Below, in pieces: positions 11,191-23,199 of a stretch of DNA of 64,000 nt. The notes beneath the pieces were generated by a model, which was not told the origin of the DNA, searched no databases, and saw only the letters and a list, made by a program, of their open reading frames with translations. Source of the stretch: Plazaster borealis (lineage: Eukaryota; Echinodermata; Asteroidea; Forcipulatida; Labidiasteridae); assembly GCA_021014325.1 (NCBI GenBank), contig CM037474.1:24063488-24127487 (forward strand), given 5' to 3'. Made by a program: the position numbers and the translations under genes. Every line of letters begins with the position of its first letter. Positions within the stretch are counted from its first letter, which is position 1.

Positions 11191-11927
11191 TGTAAAACAA
11201 AAATCGCAAATCTTTGAGAAATATTATTTTTTTAAACTGACGTTATTTTCCGCTTCGCATTTGACCGTAAGGAACATGCAATAAAAGGTACTCGTCGTGA
11301 TTCTTGACGTACACGCATGCAAATCAGTGCAAGCTGCTACATTATTATAAGTGGGAACGGTACCCAAACCTCGCGAAACTAGGACGTCGTTGTCCCTGCG
11401 ACTCCATGCAACGTCACTTAGATATAAAATCCATGCGACACAAGGTCTGTTTTCGTAACAAAGCCCTTATATCCCGATTTAACATAACCCAACGACACGG
11501 TTTGAGTAGCCGGCGTTAGTTCGAAATTTGACACTTCGAGCCGGATGTTTGAGGTCGAGCACTGTCTCTTCATTTTCTCATAAGCTTCCCGATTTCATTT
11601 AAATTTTATTTACTGCATTGATAGTTTTAAATGTAATCATTCCACCAATATGCACCCGCGTTAATCACCCATAGCTGATAGCTCAGAGGTGATCGGGAGC
11701 TCAATGGTGACCTTATCGTCGCGAGACTTACACTGTGTATTACAAGTAATTACTGAACAAAGAACCACACAATGTATCAATGGAAATCCAAGGTAAGGGT
11801 GTTTTATACGTAGTTGACTGATTGGTTTATTATTAGAACATAATTTAATATTCTCCAATTTTTCCGTCGATGATATTGGGCCAATCCACATACGAAGTGG
11901 ATTGGCCAAATTTATGAGGCTATATAC
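11191..11927. other. No recognised gene
   Basis: A short open frame at 11304-11519 (plus) has no recognisable domain. The sequence is otherwise AT-rich and featureless. Confidence 0.4.
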
Positions 11928-12221
11928 ACTGTAAAAATGATGGGCAAAGAAGTTGATGGGTAATCTGAAAATGGGCAAACTTCGTGAGTTTGTTGGTTAA
12001 TACTTTTTCCAACTTGTGTGGCATTTTCCCTGTTGGTTAACTGAAACAAAAACACTAAACAAATGGTAAATATACTACATCAGTTGGGTATTATTTATCA
12101 GGTTTACCCATTATATAGCAAGACATTATTCTTGTGCCTCATCGTTGGGCATCTTTCCACATACAGTTGGGTAAAGTTAAACCACATTGTGTGCAAAAGC
12201 ATAAAAACGATCATGTCCAAC

Positions 12222-12303
12222 ATGGCGAGTGGAGGAGTGGCTGTGGCCGTGTCCTCTCTCTTAAACGAGCGGCGTTGCCCAGTGGTTATACAACTTTTTG
12301 AAG
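12222..12303 (+). pseudogene. Exon-like segment in left arm of foldback element
   Basis: The frame runs from ATG to a GTTAGT donor: MASGGVAVAV, then SSLLNERRCPVVIQLFEG. The same-length minus-strand twin at 12621-12702 reads MASGGELCPWRL, then SPKRGVAQWFVDAFEG. The two align at start, end and length, but the body differs by frame-changing substitutions. Such an ATG-to-donor unit looks like a captured first coding exon. I do not recognise the protein. Confidence 0.35.
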
Positions 12304-12620
12304 GTTAGTTTTTAACTAAATATAAAGTGTTGTTTCCTATTTAGTTGTACACAGTCGTGAAAGTGGCAGAGCAAGCAACACAGTGCTACTGCCATTGAAT
12401 TATTTTCAGTTTTATCATGCCATTCGTGTACATGTATTGTAATGTTAAAACATCGTGCAGGCAGTGCGTTGTAGTAGTATAGACATGCAACGACGCGGCG
12501 TATGTGTGTATGTTTTGGGGTTGTATACATACACGAATGGCACTATCACTGCATTGCTTGCACTGCAACTGTCACGACTCAGCTAAACAGAAAACAAACG
12601 TTATTTAGTTAAAAACTAAC

Positions 12621-12702
12621 CTTCAAAAGCATCTACAAACCACTGGGCAACCCCACGTTTTGGAGAGAGACGCCAAGGGCACAGCTCGCCACCACTCGCC
12701 AT
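12621..12702 (-). pseudogene. Exon-like segment in right arm of foldback element
   Basis: Inverted partner of 12222-12303, 82 nt, ATG to G/GTTAGT. Its translation ends KRGVAQWFVDAFEG, which looks more protein-like than the left arm, so this arm may be closer to the source gene. Function unknown. Confidence 0.35.
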
Positions 12703-13082
12703 TGTGGAAAAAATCGTTTCGATGCATGGACGTACGACATATCGCAGGAACTGTGAATCAAATGGTTAATTATATTCACCATTTGTTGGATAACACAATA
12801 AATATTGACCAATGAAGCAATGATTGCCCAACTGCTACATAAAACCTTTCTACCAAATATTGGTTAAAAAAATCCATCGCCCAATAAATGGGTAATTGAT
12901 AATTTATCATATACCCAGAAAAAGGGTAAACATTTGATGAGGAAATATTACCCAATTATTTGGCAATCAGAGTGCCCAACTGAGTTGGGGAAAAAAGTAC
13001 CTAAAAGATGGGCATGTTGATAGTTTAAGCAACGTTGGGTAAAAAATTGGGTAAATTTTTGCCCATTATTTTTACAGTGTAG

Positions 13083-14255
13083 TATTGACTACACTGTTTG
13101 GATAAACCTAAATCCTGAGTCACTGTGTAAAGCTCTCTGGTACCCATCAGCATTGCAACTTACAATTCTGATTATAAAAAACCTCTGTTTATCAAGGTAG
13201 CGTGGCCTGACAGACAAAATCAAGGTAGCAGTTTTTACTAATTGAATTTATTTATATTTTCATAATTACGGCTTAAAGGAAAACAGACAAAAAACTATTG
13301 AATCATGTTTGTGTTGCTATCACATACAATTTCATTTGATAAAATAAAAGGGATACAAATATTATGGTATAATTCCATTATTTGCTTTAAACGGAGCTCC
13401 AGTCCCCATGAAAGTCGGGGAACTCTTACTTCTCATTAAAATTGTGTAAAATATCATTTTATCTTATACTCTTCATAGCGAAATTTGAAACGCGACGTCA
13501 TTGAACACCAAAAACATTGGGTCTGTACAATACAATGAGGATTTGTTGTGCCAGTCAAAAATTCAAATCCAATGCTGTTTTGATTGAATATCATAAATTC
13601 GGGAATGAACAAAAAATTACCCGAAATTCCATGTTAACCTGAAGTTATTAACCAGCAGATATCCTCCCGTGCGTACATGTATTAAAGGGAGAACAATCTT
13701 TCATATTTATCGTGGGTTACTGGGAGAAATTAGGGATTGTTTACATTCAAATTTTCACATGTCTTGCCCAGAAAAGTTTATTGTTAACCAGTTATGATAT
13801 AATTAGTGTTTATTGTAGTTATTGAATACATTATCGTTGTTGATTAAGTCTGTTATGATGATTAATGGCTCTTCATCTTGTGGGGTGTTATGAGGATCTA
13901 ATGTTCCAGCTCATTGAGGAATTTACCTGCCTGTAAAGTCTTTGTTAAAGTTTCCAAGCCTTTTCTTGTTATGACCATATTTTGTGGCTATGGTTGATCC
14001 TGTCCCTATTGTTTATGTTGTTATTGTTCTCATACTTTGTAAAACCTGCATTTCATGTAAACTTATAAGGTTTTTATTTGTTAATTTATCCTGTAGAACC
14101 GCGGGTCATTTTTTCACCTACACAAATTAGTTATAGGTATAATGTTTGTATAAACCTACTGACCCTAATGCGTCCGACCCTTATTTTTGGGGTAAAATAC
14201 ATTTTAGAGGAAAATTGAAATGATGATTTCAACAAAATCATATTGCAAACATGTT
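13083..14255. other. No recognised gene
   Basis: AT-rich sequence with no exon-like segment showing protein similarity and no repeat structure that I could pair within the window. Confidence 0.4.
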
Positions 14256-14624
14256 TTAAGGCACTGGACACGTTTGGTAATTACTCAAAATAGCATAAAA
14301 ACTAACTTGGTAACGAGCAACTGAGAGCTTTTGATAGTATAAAACATTGTGAGAAACGACTCCCTTTGAAGTAACGCAGTTTTTTAGAAAGAGGTAATTT
14401 CTCACTAAAAAAATTGAATCTTAGAAAGACATCAGGCCTGTAGCCCTTCTCAGGCATCTGAAAGCACACAAATTTGTGCAACATGGGTGTTTTTTCTTTC
14501 ATTATTTTCTTGCAACTTCGATGACCAATTGAGCCCAAATTTTCACAGGTTTGTTATTTTATGCATATGTTGGGATACACCAAGTGAGAATACTGGTACT
14601 ACCAAAAGTATACACAACCTTTAA
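14256..14624 (-). mobile_element. TTAA-flanked MITE, family B
   Basis: Element 14260-14620 lies between TTAA sites at 14256-14259 and 14621-14624. It is in reverse orientation relative to the copy at 55569-55925. It carries the ends GGCACTGGACACGTTTGGTA and ACCAAAAGTATACACAACCT, plus the family motifs ACTTCGATGACCAATTGAG and TTTGTTATTTTATGCATATG. No coding capacity. Confidence 0.8.
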
Positions 14625-16375
14625 AGTGTTATCTATACCTTAACCGTCACATAGCAGTTCTTACAGTTCTGTCATGTGATGAAAAACTAACCTTCGTTCT
14701 GCAGAAATGCATAAAAACACAAAGTATCTTCCGCCTCAATAATTCATAAGCTTTTGTAATTTGCAAGGATATTTAGGGCCTCTATAAATGTCTAGATATT
14801 TATGCTTCAACTTAGATCAATTCCTAAAAGCATCTGAACAGAGTCACTCCATTAGCAGGCTAATACAAATTGCATGTACATTAATAGTCTTCCCTTGTTA
14901 AATATGAATCTTTAATGATGACCTTGAACGCACTATAGACGTCAACGCCCCCACATACGTGGATGTGTGTTTGTGTACATTTTACAAAAAACAAAACGTT
15001 TGGATATCGTTTTGAACCTGTTTGTTTAAACTTAATTGTGTTTAATTCAAGTTATTTATAAAGAAGCAAAGCTTGTGAGATGAATACATGAGCTTCCATT
15101 TTGTGTAGGCTATTGGAACAGGGAAGTATATCTTTGGAAATCGAGAAAAAAAGTACCTCATCCTCCCAGACATTTCTTGTAGGTTTTCTTGGCAAATTCC
15201 AGCAAAATTTCATTCGGTTTCATTCACACGCATTAAAATTCAAGCACTACCCCCTAATCCACTTAAATAGGGCTTATGTTTAGCTATTTATGCATCAAAT
15301 CTCTTTGTCGTGCATGCATGATTTCGCTCTTCTCATTCAGATTCGCTTCAGTCATTCTATTTCATTCAAAGGTATTCAAGACTACTCTATGACCATTCTT
15401 AAGTTGAATTGGTACTACCTATTTACAATTGATGAAATCAAAATTAAGACTTTTCGATGCGCAAATGAATTTGTTGATAGTTTACGTTTTCCTGTTCTTT
15501 TTCCGTGGAAAGAATTTCAACTTTTGTGTGTTCAAATTAAACATGAGTTTTGGCCCGCCGAGTAAGCTGAAAATAGCTCAAATACTGGCACTTGAGTTGT
15601 TCTTTGTAAGAGGCGTTTCCGTGGTGTTCACATTTCATTACATGTTGTGTTCAAGGGCGTCGATCGCTACTGAAAAGTGGGGGGACGGGCGAGCAAGTCT
15701 TTAACAAAAACTTTCGAAGGCATCGTGTCCTGAAACTTTTCGTCTATTGTCTGTATTATAGAAACGGAAATAGGCCTAAAATACCATTCTGGACAGGGGG
15801 CGGAAGGGGTATTGCGCAAGAAATTGCAATCGCGGTTTGGGTACACTCCATTTTAAAAAGAGGTGAAGACCATTAAAAAAGAAAGAGATAACCATGTATA
15901 CCGTTAAAATTTTCTCTTAAAAGCACTGAAAACATAACAGTATATATTGTAAGAGCATTTTCAATTGTTAAGGTGGTTGTTTTTATGTAAAATGCGTAAA
16001 AATATTACCGACAATTTTCCGTTGGTTTATTGCAGCAGCTAACGTGTATGGATGGGTCCAGGTGGGAATTTCAATCCAAAACGTCTCCCCTAAAACGGCT
16101 ACAAATTTCGACAAAATGTGAAAATTCGTATCCTTCATCCTCTGATTTTTTTCGCTGAACGTAATATTTAGGGATAGATCTTTCATTTCTGAAAGTTTAA
16201 ACAAAATCCCTCCTCTAGATATTTCACGATTTTTAGAATGTTTTTTTGAGAAAATGGTTTCTGCTATACTTGGTTTGCGTGGTGGCGATCGTCCGTCAAA
16301 CGGATGTCAACGGACGGGAACATTTGCCGTATGTAATATTAATTATGAGGCAAAGTACACATCTTACACAGATCA
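14625..16375. other. No recognised gene
   Basis: Short open frames occur at 15101-15704 and 15983-16204, without recognisable domains. Near 15655-15690 is GGGCGTCGATCGCTACTGAA followed by a G run, which resembles the G-tract repeats seen elsewhere in the window. Confidence 0.4.
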
Positions 16376-16480
16376 CCGGCGGCGGAACCGGGGGGGCCGA
16401 GGGGGCCGTTGCCCCCCCCCCCCACGTTTGCAAATGTAGTCATTTTGCACCCCCCCCCCCACTTTTAATCGAGCTGAAAC
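16376..16480 (+). repeat. GGCGGCGG / C-tract repeat end
   Basis: The block ACCGGCGGCGGAACC is followed by G runs and two C runs ending CCCCCACTTTTAATCGAG. An inverted relative is at 18570-18612 (CCCCCACTTTTAATAGTG then TTCCGCCGCCGCTG). Probably the ends of one short dispersed element family. Confidence 0.55.
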
Positions 16481-17590
16481 CAAATTATGGTTCACTGACA
16501 ACTACCTTTTGTAATATTATACGCACCTTTACATTAATCTTATTCATATAACAAAAAGCAGCAATTAACGCCAAACGTAGGCGAGTTGCCATCCCCGGAC
16601 AATAGATTATAGTAATGGCCCACGATGCACATTTCACCAGTCCTGCAGTGCGAGTCACCGCGTGCGAGTAGCACACACGAGACTAGCGATCGGGTGTAAA
16701 ATTTTGGCTGACTTTATAGCGGGCTGGTGCCGGAATCCCGGCTGCGCCACAACGTGTCTCCGTGCGTCATTCCCACTAGAAGCCGTTAGCATGCACCAGC
16801 CGCAGTTACAGCCTTAGCCGCAATGTAGTGTCAGATGTTTTTTTAAATGTAGTCTCCCATTTTAATAAGGCTCACCATATACATCTGATAATAACCCCGA
16901 TGTCATCTTTATTAGGCCCGAAAATATTTATAGTTCATTTAGCAGTGGTAAAATGATGCGAAACGAGCCCACCCTCCCCCCGTCGACGCGTACCCGACCA
17001 CATGATGTGACATAATATAAAGTATTTTACGGCCACGTTGTTTTCATTCCCACGTAGCCCAGCGGACTACGCTGGTGCCTCTCAAGTGCAATGTTGCGCG
17101 ATCGAGTAACTTTTAATTTGGGTTTTCTTCAAGTTTCTTTTTTTTATCCCCCCCAACAAAAAAATTATTCTTGTTTTATTATTAAAGTTTGATTCCTATG
17201 TTTAAATCGATAGTAATACCTTTTCATTTTCTAGTATGTGGTTCTCGATTATTTGTTCAAGGGGAAATTTTGCTGATTTGTATAAACGCCGATGATAATG
17301 ACAATTGTGTTTCAATTTGAAAACAAGTTTCACCGTCCATGAACTTGACCACCACGAATAGGCCCTAATCACTATTCACTTTGCAAATTAGGTTTTCCAA
17401 AGTTTACTGAGGACTGGTGCGATGGTCCATTAGTTTGAATGGCACGCGCCTGAACATGATGGCGCATATTACCGCGAAAGTGTTTATTTTTTCAAATTCA
17501 TTGTGCTGGGTCTCGACATTGGAGGTTCCTTGATTTGCACTGAATCACTGATGTGTGCTAGCTCATCACACCAATGGTTTAAAATTCATC
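16481..17590. other. No recognised gene
   Basis: Moderately GC-rich around 16560-16830, AT-rich afterwards. No exon or paired repeat that I can support. Confidence 0.35.
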
Positions 17591-17802
17591 TTAACCCTCC
17601 TACTGTTTGACCATTCAATATGTGATTTCAAATGATAGATAACATATACCAGCCTTGTATATTATGGTATGATGTAGTACTCAATTAGTTCTGTACACAG
17701 TTCTGTGCACAGTTGTGCCACCTTACACAACCCAAACAGTTGAAAAGTTTCAAATGGTTAGTCATCACTCGTGTAAAATGTTCCAAAGAGTAGGAGGGTT
17801 AA
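17591..17802. mobile_element. piggyBac-like MITE
   Basis: Element 17595-17798 is flanked on both sides by TTAA (17591-17594 and 17799-17802). Its ends are CCCTCCTACTGTTTGACC and the inverted CCAAAGAGTAGGAGGG. TTAA target duplication together with CCCT termini is the hallmark of piggyBac-superfamily transposons. At 204 bp it is non-autonomous. Confidence 0.85.
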
Positions 17803-19897
17803 TTAAAAACAAGTCAACACTGTAATGTCCTTCTTTGAAGTGCAAGGTATATAATGTAGCTCTGAGTACCGGTTGGTGTGGGTCGCTGCCCTGTACATGT
17901 TTTCATCAACAACAAAAAATTGTGCGGCCGTTTTGAAAAATGCTTGTCTGCAAGTGCGCATGCTCATAAAGACACCATTCTAAAAAGAGGCTAGAGGTAC
18001 GGTCGGGATGCGTCTTATGAGCATGCGCACTCGCCACGTTATCCGATTAGCTTAGTGGCTGAATGACGTCACGTAGAAACAATCTGCATTTAGTCGATCT
18101 AACAAACACGTCTTGATGGCCAATTGGCAAATCACAGAATGGTGGTAGTTGTTCAATGTATAAGATAGTAATTTTGTCTAACAAACGTTCCCGAAAAACG
18201 CCATTTTTACGGGCAAATTGCATTTTGGCTTACAGCTGCGTCAATTGCTCCTGTTGTTAACCCAGTCGAGTTGAATTTGGTCCAGTAATACACTTTTTAA
18301 ATTGCTGAAAGTAAAATTAACTCCAAAGATCTTGTGATTTATCTGCGTAAAAGAATTGGTTCAGATAAATCACGTGAACTTAGTTATTTGAAAATGCTCG
18401 ATAACGGCCAAATTTGACAGTTTCTTTTAGGGATTGGTCTACTCTACTCCTGGAAGACCGTCAGAGTCATGTGTGGGTCTATTTTGTACCCCAAATAGCC
18501 CAACATAGCCGGTGTGTGCCTACATACCTATGTTGTGCAAATGGAAATAAAATACATAGGAAAAAAAAGGGCCCCCCACTTTTAATAGTGTTCCGCCGCC
18601 GCTGACACAGATATGTAATACATGTCGTTTACGTTAAATGTATGTTGTTTATTAAATTATTAAATTACTGAAGCAGTTGGTAACGCAAAAAAAAAACATT
18701 TACGAATGTTCTCTATAGTGTAAAGATTTGGTGAATTTACAAGATTTGAAGATAACAATACCCTCTGATAAAATGGACTCGCCCAAGCTTTTCAACGGCA
18801 CGCGTGTAATTCAAATCTTGTACGATGGCTACATGTACACACATACACACATAGGGAATGTGTATACCCTGTGTATATGTACGTGTACTAGGCCGTGTTT
18901 TGTTGTGGAGCGTCGACCAGTCCATGCACGTCGCGAGAGTCGAATGAGATTATTTTCAACGTAGGTGGCACGTTGGTGGCGTTACCCCTCCCCCCCCCCT
19001 GATTCTGGACGTTTCACCGTTTGTCCGCTATTATTTTATTTGAAGAAATCAAGAAAATGATGTATATTTTTACAATTTATTCCATATTTGTAATTAAACA
19101 GTCAATCAAAAAGTGGGGGGACAGCTGATATGCTGTCTCCCCCAGTCTAAAAAGTGGGGGGGGGGGGAGACACATGTGTTTTGTCTGAATTGCATTAACT
19201 GTTCGTTTTGCTTACCCCGTGCGGTCATAACTTCGAAATGAAAACAAAATATTTTGCTACAGCCTTGAGATTGTTTGCCCTGTAGTGTTTATGTCGTCTT
19301 CTGTATTTCTGCTGAAATTTGCAGTAGATCTCTTGATGACAAGACTGTATCTGATAATAACAAGGCTATATTGCAACTGTCTCGCAAAAGGGCTGCTCCG
19401 CGCGAGACATACTGCTCTCACCAATACGGTCCGTAGCAACTCCCTCAAGGTGTGTCGAGCAGTACGAAGTTGACCGCTCTCTCACCCCTGTATTGGATCA
19501 TTTGTATATCCAAAATGTTTGGATACGTATGCAAATTATAACAGTCTGGCTGTGAACGTGGTGAATACTGAATGAGTACAATTTAACATGTTTTCGTTAG
19601 ACTTTTGTACACCAGTCGTTGTCCAATCAGGGTCCAAGAAAGGAGTTTCCCTCCCAGGGTTTACTATTGTAAACATGGTTGGAAATAAAGTAAATCATAG
19701 GGACGAGGTTGGGTCCGTAGTGGTGAGAGCGGGGAGCCGTCTGCGCGAGAAAGTTGTAAGAGAGCCGTTTCGCTGTCACCGCGACAGAAATTTAACGACT
19801 TGTCCATAAAGTCCCGCTTGACTCGCTGTCATCGGCGGCGGCCATATCCGGCCGTCTTGGATTCTGTGCAAACAATATCAAGTTTGATATCAAATTA
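17803..19897. other. Gene-poor stretch with small palindromes and a GC-richer block
   Basis: A small inverted pair lies at about 17950-18030 (AGTGCGCATGCTCAT against ATGAGCATGCGCACT), another at about 18313-18380 (GTGATTTATCTG against CAGATAAATCAC), and an inverted G-tract end at 18570-18612. G/C runs occur at 18985-19000 and 19105-19170. Positions 19690-19870 are CpG-richer than the surroundings and could mark a promoter, but no exon can be supported. Confidence 0.4.
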
Positions 19898-20292
19898 TTG
19901 TTTTACCCCTCAGCCCAAATAGGCTGAAGGGGTTGTCATTGCCTAATACGGCAACCGTCCGGGGGGGGGGTGCCATATGGTAAAGGAAAGCTATATAGGA
20001 TTGTTTTGGGGAAGAAAATGTCAAAGGTCGAAGTCACAGCGTTGAGTTATATAGGTAAATGGTTTCCGGACCGTAACTCCAGTTAGAAGTGACATTTGGA
20101 CTTGCAAATTGTGTTTGGGTTGCCGTTGGGGACAGGAAAGTTGCGATTGTTTTGGGGTAAAAAGGTCATAGGTCAAGGTAACGATGATGAGTCAAAATCA
20201 ATAGATAAATTGTCAAGGTTACAGTGCTCGAGTATAGGAACATGGTGTGGTGATATATTCGGTTAGCTAGAATATAATTATGGGCTGAGGGT
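19898..20292 (+). repeat. CCCCTCAGCCC repeat, copy 1
   Basis: Starts CCCCTCAGCCCAAATAGGCT and ends ATTATGGGCTGAGGG. Internal blocks such as GGTTTCCGGACCGTAACTCC, GTTGCCGTTGGGGA and ACAGTGCTCGAGT reappear in the same order at 21829-22587. The ends CCCTCAGCCC / GGGCTGAGGG are inverted, pointing to a DNA transposon derivative. Confidence 0.7.
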
Positions 20293-21479
20293 TTTTGTGT
20301 TTTTTTCTTTAGCCTGGTGTAAACAAAACAATATGTTATTTGTGTCCTTTTCAAGTAGGCCTACTGTTATAATGTTCCCAGAATCTCTCTTAAACCTATA
20401 ACTCCAGGGGGTTACCATATGGTAGAAATGTTATCACTTCAAAAAAGCTTCCTAAAACTTTGATACCAGTTTCAGACCCTTTGTCAACATTGATTCTAAA
20501 CCTGTTTACCAAACAACATCATTCCTGAAAATGTATCTAATTCAAAGCAACAAATTACTTATTATATGAACAAGATGCTAATCATTATAAAACTTGAATG
20601 AGTAAATTAATCTCAACAAAGATTCATGAGTGTGTATTTGGTGTTGGGAATCAGGTATTTCAACCTCTTTTGATGTTGGCAATTCTAGCTATTCAAAAGA
20701 AAAAATATGTTCCTAAACTTGATAATATTCGAGACAGGATTACATGCATCCATGACAAGATCATAAATGCTTCTAAAATAAAATCACATAAAACCAGTCC
20801 ACTCTGTTAGATCCACTTTCTTTAACATGTTGTGTCTATTGGCAAATGTAGTAAAACATCAGCGGATAACACAACAATTAAAACATCGACATAATATTAT
20901 TCTAACAGATTTATGATGCCAGATATGTTGTGTTATAACTGCTATGCCCTGACAAACTTCTTTATGAAAGTAAGTGAAGTTGAAAACCTATAAAGTCCTT
21001 ATGTAAGGAATGAAAAGTGTTTTTTAAGCACTGAGGAAGGAGCTTGTAGATTTGTACATTTCTTTCAAACCCGTTACAAGCTTTGTCTTCAATTATTTTG
21101 TCCTTATGCCTAGTAATGCCTACAAGACCCATACAAATGTGGCCTTGTACAGTATAATGAAAAAGGTATGAATTGTTAAATGTATACGTGGTATAATGCT
21201 CATCAAACGCTTGCCAGTATATGCATGGTTTGGTTATCAGCCATTATGAACACAATGCAGCTAGCTCTTTGGCTTGATAAAATATTGAGCACTTCTCAGT
21301 CATGAAACAAAAATGTTATCAGTACAGATTGCTTGTTGGAGCGTAGATGCTATGAAAAAGGATTATTCAATAAGAAAAATATATCCCTTCAAAGATAACA
21401 GGAAAGCATAGAAGAGGGATAAGAAATTCAATATTTTTCTTTGAATTCACACTTTCTGTTTTTGTCGCTACTTTACTAG
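20293..21479. other. No recognised gene
   Basis: AT-rich. A segment near 21325-21372 (GATGCTATGAAAAAGGATTA) is repeated near 22207-22240. The frame at 20598-20810 (plus) lacks a recognisable domain. Confidence 0.4.
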
Positions 21480-21703
21480 ACTGTAAAAACGGGTGTGTTA
21501 AAATTGACACCACAAGTGTTCTCACATATAAATACCATACAAATAATCAAAATGTGCACCATATTATAGGGTGTTAAGATAATAACTCAAAACGCTGCCA
21601 GTGTAATAACATTGGTGCTGTTTTAACACCCTGTGGTGTTAATTTTGATTCTCTCTTGGGGCAACAGCCATGATGTCAATTCACCCCAGTTTTTGCAGTG
21701 TAG
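21480..21703. mobile_element. GGTGTTA-rich MITE, copy 2
   Basis: Ends ACTGTAAAAACGGGTGTG and CCCAGTTTTTGCAGTGTA are inverted. The body holds GGGTGTTAAGATAA and TTTTAACACCCTG and matches the order of motifs in 10960-11190. Non-coding. Confidence 0.7.
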
Positions 21704-21828
21704 GACTGTACCTGTGGATACTCAAAACTCCATGAAATTGATATCTCAAGGAGTTACCAAATGGTGGAAATGTCATCATTTCAACATACCTTCCAAACAT
21801 TTGGATCCTACTTTTAGTCCGTTTTTTT

Positions 21829-22587
21829 TTACCCCTCAGCCCAATAGGCTGAATAGGGGTATTGTCATCCCCTATAGGGCATCGGTCCGTCAGCTGAGCT
21901 AATACAAGAGCAACATTGTAGGACTATGTATAGGTAGGAACTGTACTTGTTTTTTATTTGGGGTTTTTTAGATTTCGGGGTTCATTCCACAATGTTTAAA
22001 ACGAAAAGATTAAAGAAAAGGCATCACAGTCACAACCTGTGGAAACCCCACGTTGGTTCGGCTTTCGTTTCCGGACGGTAACTTGAGTTAGAAGTGACAA
22101 TTGGCTTTGTAACTTAGGCAGGGGTTTCCCTTGAGGAAAGGAAAGTTGGGAAAATGTCAAGGTCACAATGGTGAATGGTTTCCGGAAAGTCAGTCAGTAC
22201 AGATTCTTTATTTGAGCTTAGATGCTATGAAAAAGGATTATTTACTAAGGAGAGAAGTAACACAGTGAGAAATGACATTTTGACTTGTAACTTGGGTTGG
22301 GTTGCCTTTTGGGAAATGAAAGTTGGCAACGTTTGGGGTGTGAGAAGGTCAGGTTCAAGGTTACAATGGTGAGTTGTAGGTTAATGGTTTCCGGACCATA
22401 ACTTCAGTTAAAAGTGTCATTTTGACTTGAGGGTTGCCGTTGGGGAAAAGAAAGTTGCAAAAGGTCAAAGGTTATGGTAGTAAGTTGAAAGTCAACAAAT
22501 AAACTGTAAATGTTACAGTGCTCGGGTGTTGGAACACGGTTTGGTGATATTTTTTAGTTAGCTACAATGTATTAAGGGCTGAGGGGT
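21829..22587 (+). repeat. CCCCTCAGCCC repeat, copy 2
   Basis: Starts ACCCCTCAGCCCAATAGGCT, ends TTAAGGGCTGAGGGG. It is longer than copy 1 because the middle block (GGTTTCCGGA...TAACTTGAGTTAGAAGTG and the GTTGCC...GGGGAAAG block) is repeated about three times, making internal tandem units of roughly 150-200 bp. Confidence 0.65.
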
Positions 22588-22589
22588 TT

Positions 22590-22910
22590 CAACCTATATA
22601 CCAGTGATTATTTTTACACATTCATTTCAGCCTCTAAGGAACCCACCTATCCGTAACCTTTAAAGAAAATAATTAAATAGACAATTAAATAAACTATTCC
22701 AAAATCGGAAATAACTGCGAAACCAACCTGATTTAGTAATTCGGCTTTTGCCATGGCAACGAAATTATTTTGTTGATTTTTCCCCACATTTGTTTGTTCC
22801 AAGGTCCATCAAATATAGGGAGTATGAAGGAAATCCATTATTTTTTTTGCCGTGGCCAACACTATAGAAAATCTTTGATACAATACAATACCTTACTCGT
22901 AATCAGCTCT
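22590..22910. repeat. Terminal fragment of the large foldback element family
   Basis: Matches the right terminal arm of the 59540-62335 element: CAGTGATTATTTTTACACAT, CCTATCCGTAACCTTTAAAG, TTTGCCATGGCAACGAAATT, TGCCGTGGCCAACAC and the final CTTTGATAC...CCTTACTC. Only one arm is present, so this is a truncated relic. Confidence 0.7.
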
Positions 22911-23199
22911 ATGAAAGTGAGCCCTGACGTGGCAGTGGCAGGCATTTCGGTCACGGCCTTATTATAATATTTAGGTCAAATAGGTCAACGCACAACATTG
23001 AAAAGTGCTCTCCAATCACAAGTCGTCGACATTTTAAGCGACAATTTAGCAATGCAGCCCCCCCCAAAAAAAAACAACAACAACAACAACATGCTAGACT
23101 GATACTACACACTAAGTGTATACACACAGTATTAAGACATGTAGAACTTTAGTGGGTCAGAACTAAAGCCCGTTTTCTGGATTTACTCAAAGCACCTCC

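Larger units (their letters stand above)
11928..13082. mobile_element. 1.15-kb foldback element with exon-like arms
   Basis: The ends CACTGTAAAAATGATGGGCA and TGCCCATTATTTTTACAGTG are inverted copies bordered by TA. Both flanks are rich in TGGGTAA/TTACCCA motifs, so the arms pair over several hundred bases. Inside each arm is an 82-nt segment that starts with ATGGCGAGTGG and ends at a splice-donor-like G/GTTAGT: 12222-12303 on plus and 12621-12702 on minus. The centre (about 12330-12600) is not shared between the arms. A non-autonomous DNA transposon that captured a first exon is the simplest reading. Confidence 0.75.

Noticed and set aside
19690..19870. CpG-rich promoter and first exon
   Set aside because: Base composition changes, but there is no exon with a supported frame and donor and no downstream exon. 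Kept only as a note.
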